Shown: positions 54,901 through 60,783 of the stretch, piece by piece | Layout: each line of letters starts with the position of its first letter | Position numbering within the stretch: the stretch's first letter is position 1 | From: Planctomycetia bacterium | Lineage (GTDB): Bacteria > Planctomycetota > Planctomycetia > Pirellulales > UBA1268 | Length of the DNA: 64,000 nucleotides | NCBI GenBank assembly: GCA_014192425.1 | Contig: BJHK01000011.1 | Coordinates: 1-64,000, forward strand | Direction: 5' to 3' | Translations under genes and position numbers: made by a program | The notes under the pieces: generated by a model | Seen by the model: only the letters and a program-made list of their open reading frames with translations | The model's database searches: none | What the model was told of the DNA's origin: nothing

Positions 54901-54990
54901 GGCGATGGCCGCGAGCAGGGCGATGGCCGCGAGCAGGGCGATGGCCGCGAGCAGGGAACGTGCGCCGGACGCCCGCAGCGACCGTGACAT
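51979..54990 (-). CDS. Large exported protein, possible TIM-barrel with C-terminal carbohydrate-binding-like module
   Basis: A 1003-aa exported protein. ATG at complement 54988-54990 is chosen. The signal peptide has an expanded hydrophobic core made by an 18-bp DNA repeat (LLAAIAL units). Residues 50-240 are beta-rich, like a jelly-roll. From about 255 sequence such as FFPRAIEHRGEPLATLAALG, FNCVRLAEPAP and GMWVICPPPPLPEVD resembles the start of a glycoside-hydrolase TIM barrel (GH2/GH5-like), but no paired catalytic acids are evident. From about 845 a CBM-like stretch (KLVEISARVWAPEPIRG... DWKRVTLYRIVPPE ... LTGLGRALIDDVSVRVLE) follows, then a Pro-rich tail. Function unknown; likely an extracellular or periplasmic polysaccharide protein. 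Confidence 0.7.
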   Translation of the reverse strand: MSRSLRASGARSLLAAIALLAAIALLAAIALAAEPARAAAPGPAPAGSTWRLVAADAPARGTHAVVHDGGRRAQPCARFVVEVVAGTRPRIEMDVGPVAVIDEFHAAVWIRANRPDVRLAARVVLPGFISRKTGQPVELLVPGPTSRDVGRWEQLVIGRVPAELATRLPALRLEHGAGDLAGAAITHLVLDLQPQPGRHEIDVEAAALDGVVPVDAGPPRTDSGRHAGVVTVSAEAPVVHDPPAGLTSGVVEVAGVPFFPRAIEHRGEPLATLAALGFNCVRLAEPAPRELLAEARQAGMWVICPPPPLPEVDVRDPTPAPVLRNWDRVLIWDLGSGLAEADVEPLAERARRVKECDLLRPTRPVIASADSAIRGVSRHVDMLVARRAVLGTSLELGDYMAWLRERPRLARPGTPLLATLATEIDPRAARQAALLAGVGSNGLAVDPESLCLASLSAVAAGVRGILYTSSRRIDGSDTESQLRAAAVRETNLLLAALEPWGAAGRFSAPAQASSPDVQAFVLEAARARMVLVWRTAPGAQICARRYDGAVPRTNAPLTVLVPGVPEAHRAWEVAPGGLRPLAQRRGTGGMIVSLEDFHAHALILVSGEPAVTAHVQSRLRDGLPEQVAAARTAAALVLAADARLLERLPPRALGNLPVAEMLNAARQAAVDAEAIVAADPVAAATRYRRAAAIAGQFERLAWERGVQGTGSIISLTASPLAVSDATVAEQWMFTAAVATAVPGAELLPGGGMERVEDLAAAGWRHFARPDADIRAAVEVVRDGAFAGAGSLQLAATPADPAATPAVVETPPVWVTTPPLRAPPGKLVEISARVWAPEPIRGSVDGLLVFDSLGGPALAERVGTTRDWKRVTLYRIVPPETDEPLVVTFALTGLGRALIDDVSVRVLEPGAAGMPVQPVALPSGGGFPAPAEILGGGRPPIPPVNSPPPAGPTAPGAAPMTWPGLNLGWPTLPGFRPTNAPPVQEDGGSIDPFRRARGDEPAAD
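54899..54952 (-). repeat. 18-bp tandem repeat x3 in a signal peptide
   Basis: Three identical 18-bp units (plus-strand AGGGCGATGGCCGCGAGC at 54899, 54917 and 54935) encode the LLAAIA repeats that form the hydrophobic core of the signal peptide of the large exported protein. Confidence 0.9.
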
Positions 54991-55313
54991 CGGACACCCC
55001 GCTCCGCGACCGGGGGCTGGCTGAGGGTGCATGGCAGTCGCCGACCACAGGCCGGAACCGTGGGCAAACCGGGCCGGAGGCGGCCCGAGCGGGGGCTGCG
55101 CAGGACTCCGGGAACCATCCGGGCTTGTAGCAGCCCGGCGGGAGACGGCTCCAGACCAGCTCCTGCGGCCGCTGGCCGGTACAGCCAGCCCAGCTTCTCC
55201 GGGCTTCCCCGGGCTGCGGGCTTGCAGCGCTGGCGGCGACCGCGATTATGGGGGTGGTTCTCCGCCGCCTCCGCACGACTGCGGACCGCTGCGGCAGGGA
55301 CGGCGGCAGCGTC
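54991..55313. other. 323-nt divergent intergenic region, no gene seen
   Basis: This gap separates the large exported protein (leftward) from the kinase-receiver protein (rightward). It must hold both promoters, but it is GC-rich and no convincing -35/-10 pair, operator palindrome or small gene with a ribosome site could be found. An in-frame 5' extension of the kinase to 55248 has no support. Confidence 0.5.
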
Positions 55314-56783
55314 ATGCACTCACTCACATCGGAGCAACTCGCGCAGGCGATCCTCGACCTCGAACTCGTTGCACCGCTGGAGCTGGAGACCGGGTTCCGT
55401 GAGGCCGGGGGCCGCGGCACGTCGGCGGAGGCCCTCGGTGCGGCGCTCGTGCGTCGGGAGCTCCTCACCGGCTACCAGATCGAGCGGCTCATGCGCGGCG
55501 ACCGGCGCGGATTCTTCTACGGTCGCAGCACGATCCTCTATCAGGTCGGGGCCGGGTCGTTCGCCCGCGTGTTTCGGGCCGTCGATCGGGACACCGGGAA
55601 GATCATCGCCGTCAAGGTGCTGCGCAGCCGGCACGCGAAAGACATCGAGCGGCAGCAGGCCTTTCGTCACGAGGGCGAGATGGGCCGCCTGCTCCGCCAT
55701 CCCAACATCGTCGCCATCGAGGAGGTCGGCGCGGAGCATGGCAGCAGTTACCTGACGATGGAGTTCGTCGAGGGGCAGACGCTGCGCGAGCTGGTCAAGC
55801 TCCGGGGGGCGGTCGACCTGCCGCGGGCGCTCGACCTGATCCAACAGCTGGCCGCCGGGCTGGAGTACGCCCATCGGCGTGGTGTCACCCACCGCGACCT
55901 GAAAGCCTCCAACGTGCTCGTCTCGTCAGCGGGCCGGGCCAAGCTCGTTGATTTCGGCCTCGCCGGGATCGACGAGACCGGCGACGCCTTGCTGGGCCGG
56001 ATCGATCAGCCGCGGACGATCGATTACGCGGCCCTCGAGAAGCTCACGGGGATGCAGGACGATTGCGCTCGCAGCGACATCTTCTTCTTCGGCACGCTGG
56101 CACAGCTCGTGCTCACGGGCCAGCCGACGCTGGCCGAAACCCGGGACCGCAGCCAGCGAAGCGACCCGGGTCGGTTCCAGAGGATCGTGCCGCTGGCGAC
56201 CCGGGCGCCCCACCTGCCGCGGGACGTCATCGAAACGATTGGCCGGATGACGCTGCTCGATCCGCTGGAGCGCTGGCAGACGGTGGCCGACGTGCGCCGG
56301 GCCGTGGAGCAGCTGGCCGAAGCGCACGTCGGGGGGGGGGATGCGTCGCCGGCGGCGGCGCTGCCCTCCGGCGGCCCCGCGCCGACGATGAAGGGGACGC
56401 TGATGCTCGTCGAGCCGGGCGAGACCGCGCAGCGGTCCTTCCGGGAGTTTTTCAACGCCCTTGGCTATCGCGTCCTCGTCACGGGCAACCCGCGGCGTGC
56501 CCTGACGATATGCGACGCGCGGAACCGATCGGTCGACTGTCTCGTGCTCAGCAGTCACGCGTTGGGCAACGAGGCGGTCGAGGCCTTCAATGCGTTGTCG
56601 GCTGATCCTGCCTACGCCACTCTGCCCGCGGTGCTGGTGGCTGGGGAGACGCAGACAGCTGTCGATGCGATGGCGCGGGTCGACGCGTTGCGCCGGGTCA
56701 CGCGGTTGCCGATCCGCAAGCGGGAGTTCGCCTGTCTGCTCGAGGAGTTGCTCGGCGCGCCGCGCAAGCCCGATCCGGCGTGA
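55314..56783 (+). CDS. Serine/threonine protein kinase with C-terminal degenerate receiver domain
   Basis: A 489-aa cytosolic kinase. An N-terminal helical segment (1-70, SEQLAQAILDLELVAPLELE ... YQIERLMRGDRRGF) resembles the small regions preceding many planctomycete kinases. The catalytic domain has a proper Gly loop VGAGSFARVF (78-87), K101, HRD 193-195 with N200 and DFG 213-216. The activation segment is atypical (RTIDYAALEKLTGMQDDCAR, no clean APE). After a Gly/Ala linker, residues 361-480 fold like a response-regulator receiver (GTLMLVEPGETAQRSFREFF, LGYRVLVTGNPRRALTICDA, LPAVLVAGE). The phospho-acceptor Asp is replaced by Ser (CLVLSSHALG) and the acidic pair is reduced to a Glu. So it is a pseudo-receiver, probably a protein-protein interaction module. 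Confidence 0.87.
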   Translation: MHSLTSEQLAQAILDLELVAPLELETGFREAGGRGTSAEALGAALVRRELLTGYQIERLMRGDRRGFFYGRSTILYQVGAGSFARVFRAVDRDTGKIIAVKVLRSRHAKDIERQQAFRHEGEMGRLLRHPNIVAIEEVGAEHGSSYLTMEFVEGQTLRELVKLRGAVDLPRALDLIQQLAAGLEYAHRRGVTHRDLKASNVLVSSAGRAKLVDFGLAGIDETGDALLGRIDQPRTIDYAALEKLTGMQDDCARSDIFFFGTLAQLVLTGQPTLAETRDRSQRSDPGRFQRIVPLATRAPHLPRDVIETIGRMTLLDPLERWQTVADVRRAVEQLAEAHVGGGDASPAAALPSGGPAPTMKGTLMLVEPGETAQRSFREFFNALGYRVLVTGNPRRALTICDARNRSVDCLVLSSHALGNEAVEAFNALSADPAYATLPAVLVAGETQTAVDAMARVDALRRVTRLPIRKREFACLLEELLGAPRKPDPA

Positions 56784-56887
56784 CCGCACGCCGTCCCGGC
56801 GGCCCGTTGGCGTGCCCAGTAACGCGCTTAATCGCACGCAGCGGGCTGTGATCACGCAGCCCGTCGGCGACGGCCTCCGTCTGCTTT

Positions 56888-56929
56888 GCGAGCTTCGCTC
56901 GCTCTCGTAAGGCCGCCCTCCAGGCGGCC
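56888..56929 (+). repeat. Solitary double-hairpin unit related to the repeat family
   Basis: Hairpin GCGAGC / GCTCGC (56888-56893, 56897-56902, loop TTC), 3-nt spacer TCT, core CGTAAG (56906-56911), then hairpin GGCCGCC / GGCGGCC (56911-56917, 56923-56929). The geometry equals that of the 98-bp units. The rest of 56784-57004 holds a further GC hairpin (GGGCTG...CAGCCC) and no gene. Confidence 0.6.
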
Positions 56930-57004
56930 AGTTGGGCGCGCCCACCCGCACGGGCCCAGCGCTGCAACGACGCCCGGCTGGAGGCCGGGCGGCTCGGCGC
57001 GGCG

Positions 57005-57262
57005 AACCTTGGCTTCGCCCCGCCGAGCGTAAGCCTGTCGGGGCCATGGATGGCCCGACAGGCGCGATATACAGAACCTTGGCTTCGCCCCGCCGAGCGT
57101 AAGCCTGTCGGGGCCATGGATGGCCCGACAGGCGCGATATACAGAACCTTGGCTTCGCCCCGCCGAGCGTAAGCCTGCGAGGGCCAGGATGGCCTCGCAG
57201 GCGCGATACACAGAGCGTAAGCCTGTCGGGGCCATGGATGGCCCGACAGGCGCTCTATTCAG
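57005..57262 (+). repeat. Array of 70-bp structured repeats, 3.7 copies
   Basis: Units at 57005-57074, 57075-57144, 57145-57213 and a 5'-truncated one at 57214-57262. Each has AACCTTGGCTTCGCCCCGCC, then GAGCGTAAG, a hairpin with 10-bp arms, and GGCGCGATATACAG. In copies 1, 2 and 4 the arms are GCCTGTCGGG / CCCGACAGGC. In copy 3 they are GCCTGCGAGG / CCTCGCAGGC: three base pairs differ and all three are compensated. The last unit ends in ATTCAG, which overlaps the stop codon of the Rrf2 gene on the other strand. Related to the 98-bp array at 24791-25378 by the core and tail motifs. Confidence 0.93.
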
Positions 57263-57693
57263 ATGTAATACATCGCATCGCCGGACCGGCAGCGGGCCGT
57301 GAGGTCGGCGAGCGTGGTGCCGCGGAGAACATCCGCCTCCGCGCGGGCTGCCGCTTCCCACGTCTCGACCAGCAGCCCCGCCAGCCGCGACCGCTGCCCA
57401 AGCGCGACGCTGACCGGGGCCACGTCCGTGCCCGGCCCCTCGATTGCCACGCGCAGGTCCTCGAGCGTGATCTCCTCCGGATGCCGGGCGAGACGGTAGC
57501 CGCCAGCCGCGCCGCGGACGCTGGCCACGATGCCGGCGTGCTTGAGCCGGAGCAGGATGTGGACGAGGAACCGGGCCGGCACGCCCTGCGCCGCGCAGAT
57601 TTCGCGGATCCTCACCGGCTCCTCCGCCTGCCAGTGCCGGGCCAGTTCCAGCGCGGCGATGGCGGCATACTCGGTGCGGGCGGACAGTCGCAT
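57259..57693 (-). CDS. Rrf2-family transcriptional regulator
   Basis: A 144-aa Rrf2 regulator. The winged-helix region reads MRLSARTEYAAIAALELARH, then RIREICAAQGVPARFLVHIL, and the wing is ASVRGAAGGYRLARHPEEIT. The dimerisation helix follows (LAGLLVETWEAAARAEADVL). It lacks the three-Cys cluster that binds Fe-S in IscR/NsrR: only two Cys are present and neither is in the cluster position. It is therefore probably a CymR-like type whose activity depends on a protein or metabolite. It lies 23 nt downstream of cysH on the same strand and is likely co-transcribed, suggesting control of sulfate assimilation. The stop (complement 57259-57261) lies in the end of the repeat array. Confidence 0.88.
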   Translation of the reverse strand: MRLSARTEYAAIAALELARHWQAEEPVRIREICAAQGVPARFLVHILLRLKHAGIVASVRGAAGGYRLARHPEEITLEDLRVAIEGPGTDVAPVSVALGQRSRLAGLLVETWEAAARAEADVLRGTTLADLTARCRSGDAMYYI

Positions 57694-57716
57694 CGCGTCC
57701 TCGGTTCTGGCGGGCC

Positions 57717-58469
57717 TCAGTGGCCCCCGGTGTGCAGGCCGCACTCCGTCTTGGCCGTGCCGCTCCAGCGGCCGGCCCGTTCGTCCTCGCCGAACGTGAT
57801 CGCCCGGGTGCAGGGCGCGCAGCCGATGCTCACATACCCCTGGTCGTGCAGCGGGTTGTAGGGCACGTCGTGCTTGACGATGGCGTCCCAGACCCTGGCC
57901 TTCGTCCAGGTGGCGAGCGGCGAAATCTTGACGACGCCGAACTTGTGGTCCCAGCCGACGATCGGCGCCGTGGCGCGATCGGGGCTCTGGTCGCGGCGGA
58001 TGGCGGTCATCCAGGCTTCGAAGCCCGCCAGCACGCGGCGCACGACGGCGAGTTTGCGATCGGCGCAGCAGCGGTCGGGGTCTGTGCGGTAGAGCGGACC
58101 GCCATGCAGCCGCTCGTAGTCGGCCACGGGCGAGTCGGGTCGCTCCAGCACCACTTCGATGCCGTAGCGGGCCGCGATCCGGTCGCGGAGTTCGAGCGTC
58201 TCGCGAAACTGGTAGCCCGTGTCGAGATTGAACACGTGCATGCCCGGCGCGACCGTCGCGATCCAATGAAGGATCAGGCAGCCCTCGGGGCCGAAAGCCG
58301 TGGCCATGGTCAGCCCGGTCCCGAATCGCTCCCACGCCCAGCGGATGATCTCCGCAGGCTCGGCCGACTCGAGCTTGCGGCTGGCCTCGGCCAGTTCGGC
58401 GCGGACCGCCGCCGAGGCCTCGGCCACAGGGCCGCCCGCCGCTGCTGGGCCGACAGAGGCGTTCGCCAC
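57717..58469 (-). CDS. cysH: Phosphoadenylyl-/adenylyl-sulfate reductase
   Basis: A 250-aa reductase making sulfite from adenylyl sulfate or PAPS with thioredoxin. GTG at complement 58467-58469 has AAGGAT upstream; a TTG at 58517 would add 16 residues. The PP-loop ATPase-like fold shows ATAFGPEGCLILHWI (about 57-71), VFNLDTGYQFRETLELRDRI, and VGWDHKFGVVKISPLATW. Four Cys of the [4Fe-4S] type are present: RCCADRK (134-135) and GCAPCTR (217, 220). The catalytic Cys is in the C-terminal TECGLH (C243). The four-Cys cluster points to the APS-reductase class. It is divergent from rhamnulokinase and upstream of the Rrf2 gene. Confidence 0.93.
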   Translation of the reverse strand: MANASVGPAAAGGPVAEASAAVRAELAEASRKLESAEPAEIIRWAWERFGTGLTMATAFGPEGCLILHWIATVAPGMHVFNLDTGYQFRETLELRDRIAARYGIEVVLERPDSPVADYERLHGGPLYRTDPDRCCADRKLAVVRRVLAGFEAWMTAIRRDQSPDRATAPIVGWDHKFGVVKISPLATWTKARVWDAIVKHDVPYNPLHDQGYVSIGCAPCTRAITFGEDERAGRWSGTAKTECGLHTGGH

Positions 58470-58686
58470 GATCAAATCCTTACAAAAGTGGTCATGTATG
58501 AGAGGTATGATAGCCAACCGCCGGCTTCATCGGCAGCCTGTGCATCGCGGACGCAGCAACGGCCGCTGAAACCGGCAGACTCGCCCCCTTTTCGCCCCCC
58601 TCTCCCCCTTTTCGCCCCATTGTCCGATCATGCCGGGCAGCGGTGTCCCGCGACCGACGCGGGGCCGTTCGTGGAGGAGGCTCGGC

Positions 58687-60159
58687 ATGGCGCGCAGCGT
58701 CGCATTGGCGGTCGATCTCGGGGCGTCCGGAGGCAGGGTGCTGTCGGGCGCGTTCGACGGACGGATCCTGGAACTCGAGGAACTCCACCGCTTCGACAAC
58801 CAGCCGCTGCCGTTCGGCGGCCGCCTCGTCTGGGACCTGCCGCTCCTGTGGCGCGAGGTGGTGGCCGGCCTGCGGCTGGCGGCGCAGCGGCACGGCCGCG
58901 CCGTCGCCAGCGTCGGCGTCGATACCTGGGGCGTGGACTTCGCCTTTCTGGGCGCCGACGGCGACCTGCTCGCCAATCCGCTCTGCTACCGCGACCCGCA
59001 GACGCGCGGCATGCTCGCCGCGGCGGAGCGGACCGTGCCGCGGGCCGACATCTTCGCCGCCACGGGGCTGCAGTTCATGGAGATCAACTCTCTCTACCAG
59101 CTGCTGGCGATGCAGGCGCGCGGGTCGACGGCGCTGGCCTCCGCCGCCCGGCTGCTGATGATCCCCGACCTGTTCCATTGGCTTCTCAGTGGCGAGGCAT
59201 CGAACGAGCGGACCAACGCCTCCACCACGCAGTGCTTCGATCCGCGCACGGGCGACTGGGCGTTTCCGCTCCTCGAGCGATTCGGCCTGCCGCGGCTGAT
59301 CTTCGCACCGATCGCCGCGCCGGGCACGAGCCTCGGCGGCCTGCGGCGCGAGGTCGCGGAGGAGACCGGTCTGGCCGGAGTCCGCGTCCTCCTCCCCGGC
59401 ACGCACGACACGGCCAGCGCCGTGGCAGCCGTGCCGGCCCTCGACCCGCCGAGCAGCCGGCCCGACTGGTGCTACGTCAGCCTCGGCACCTGGGCGCTGG
59501 TGGGCGCCGAACTCGACCAACCGCTGATCACGCCCGCGTGCCTGGCCCACAACTTCACCAACGAGGCCGGCGTCGGCGGCACCACCCGGCTCTTGAAGAA
59601 CGTCTGCGGCCTGTGGCTCGTGCAGCAGTGCCGGGCCGCCTGGCAGCGCGAGGGGAAGGGTTGGACCTGGGACCAGCTCACGGCGCTGGCAGCAGAGGCC
59701 GCCCCGCTGCGCACCATCATCGATCCCGATCACCCCGCCCTCGTCGCCCCGGCCGACATGCCGGCCGCGATCCGCATTCTGGCCCGGGAGACGGGGGAAC
59801 CGGTGCCGGAGACGACGGCCGCCGTCGTGCGCACGGCGCTGGAGAGCGTGGCTGCCGCGATCCGCCGGACGCTCGGCCGGCTCGACGCCCTGCTCGGTCG
59901 CCGGGTCGGCACCGTCCACGTGGTCGGCGGCGGCGTCCGCAACCGGCTCCTCTGCCAGATGATCGCCGATGCCACCGGCCGACCGGTCATCGCCGGCCCC
60001 GTCGAGGCCACGGCGATCGGCAACCTCCTCGTCCAGGTCGCGGCCCGCGAGGGGGCCGTCGACCTGCGGGCGCTGCGGGCGATCGTTCGCGACAGCTTCG
60101 AGCTCGATCGCTACGAGCCCGGCGACGCCGGCGCCTGGCAGGCACGGCTCGGCGGCTGA
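58687..60159 (+). CDS. rhaB: Rhamnulokinase (FGGY family)
   Basis: A 490-aa FGGY carbohydrate kinase. The ATP-binding start is AVDLGASGGRVLSGAFDGRI, and the sugar-site region reads SVGVDTWGVDFAFLGADGDL and MEINSLYQLLAM. RhaB-like segments include LLMIPDLFHWLLSGEASNER, LLPGTHDTASAVAAVPA (catalytic Asp) and VHVVGGGVRNRLLCQMIADA near the C-terminus. RhaB phosphorylates L-rhamnulose for entry to glycolysis; fucose/rhamnose use is widespread in planctomycetes. ATG at 58687 has GGAGGAGG a few nt upstream. No rhaA, rhaD or transporter gene is adjacent, so the pathway is dispersed. Confidence 0.88.
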   Translation: MARSVALAVDLGASGGRVLSGAFDGRILELEELHRFDNQPLPFGGRLVWDLPLLWREVVAGLRLAAQRHGRAVASVGVDTWGVDFAFLGADGDLLANPLCYRDPQTRGMLAAAERTVPRADIFAATGLQFMEINSLYQLLAMQARGSTALASAARLLMIPDLFHWLLSGEASNERTNASTTQCFDPRTGDWAFPLLERFGLPRLIFAPIAAPGTSLGGLRREVAEETGLAGVRVLLPGTHDTASAVAAVPALDPPSSRPDWCYVSLGTWALVGAELDQPLITPACLAHNFTNEAGVGGTTRLLKNVCGLWLVQQCRAAWQREGKGWTWDQLTALAAEAAPLRTIIDPDHPALVAPADMPAAIRILARETGEPVPETTAAVVRTALESVAAAIRRTLGRLDALLGRRVGTVHVVGGGVRNRLLCQMIADATGRPVIAGPVEATAIGNLLVQVAAREGAVDLRALRAIVRDSFELDRYEPGDAGAWQARLGG

Positions 60160-60172
60160 CGGCGGTCCGCCA

Positions 60173-60739
60173 TCAATGCTGCCGCCACAGGCCCGGGTTG
60201 AGCGCGAGCACGATCATCACGATGAACGAGAATCCGATGATCACGGCCGCCCAGATGGCGACCTTGAGCCACGACTCCGCGCGACGCTCGTCGGCCAGCT
60301 GCCGGCGGCGCTTCTGTTCCCGGCGATACTCGATGCTGTCGGTGGCGCGGAGCACGAAGAAGGTGTTGCACGTCGGGCAGACCACCTGCTGGCCGAGCAG
60401 ATCCTCGCGGACGTCGAGCACGTGGCCCTTCGGGCAGGGGATGTGGTAGACGAGCGAGTCTGCGGGCTGACCGGCGTCGTCATCGGCATCGTAGGGCACG
60501 GGCGCGTCGGTCTCGACGTCCAGGCCGGCCAGCTGCTCCGCCTCCACGCCCGGCTCATCGTCGGCGTCCTCCCCGGGGAGGCGGAATGTCCGACGCGTCG
60601 GCCTGCCGTCGTCCGGCAACGGGTCGATCTCGATGCCCTTCACGCGGCCGTGGCAGAGCGGACAGACCGTGCGGCCCTCCTCGACGATGGCCGTGCCCCG
60701 GTAACCGCAGATGCAGGAGATGCTCTCGGACATGGGCAT
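60173..60739 (-). CDS. Zinc-ribbon protein with C-terminal membrane anchor
   Basis: A 188-aa protein of unknown function. Cys pairs are CIC (9-11), CPLCHG (26-29), CPKGH (about 109) and CPTCN (about 127-130): two probable zinc-ribbon-like modules. They are separated by a very acidic linker (PGEDADDEPGVEAEQLAGLD). A basic stretch (RREQKRRRQLADERRAE) precedes one C-terminal span (about 160-182, AIWAAVIIGFSFIVMIVLAL). The topology is a tail-anchored cytosolic zinc-ribbon. ATG at 60739 is used; 60733 is equally possible and the ribosome site is weak. It lies between convergent rhaB and the ABC exporter and may be co-transcribed with the latter (44-nt gap). Confidence 0.75.
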   Translation of the reverse strand: MPMSESISCICGYRGTAIVEEGRTVCPLCHGRVKGIEIDPLPDDGRPTRRTFRLPGEDADDEPGVEAEQLAGLDVETDAPVPYDADDDAGQPADSLVYHIPCPKGHVLDVREDLLGQQVVCPTCNTFFVLRATDSIEYRREQKRRRQLADERRAESWLKVAIWAAVIIGFSFIVMIVLALNPGLWRQH

Positions 60740-60783
60740 AATGGTAGCAAAAAGCGGCACCGACGGAGCCACCGCCGCCGCGG

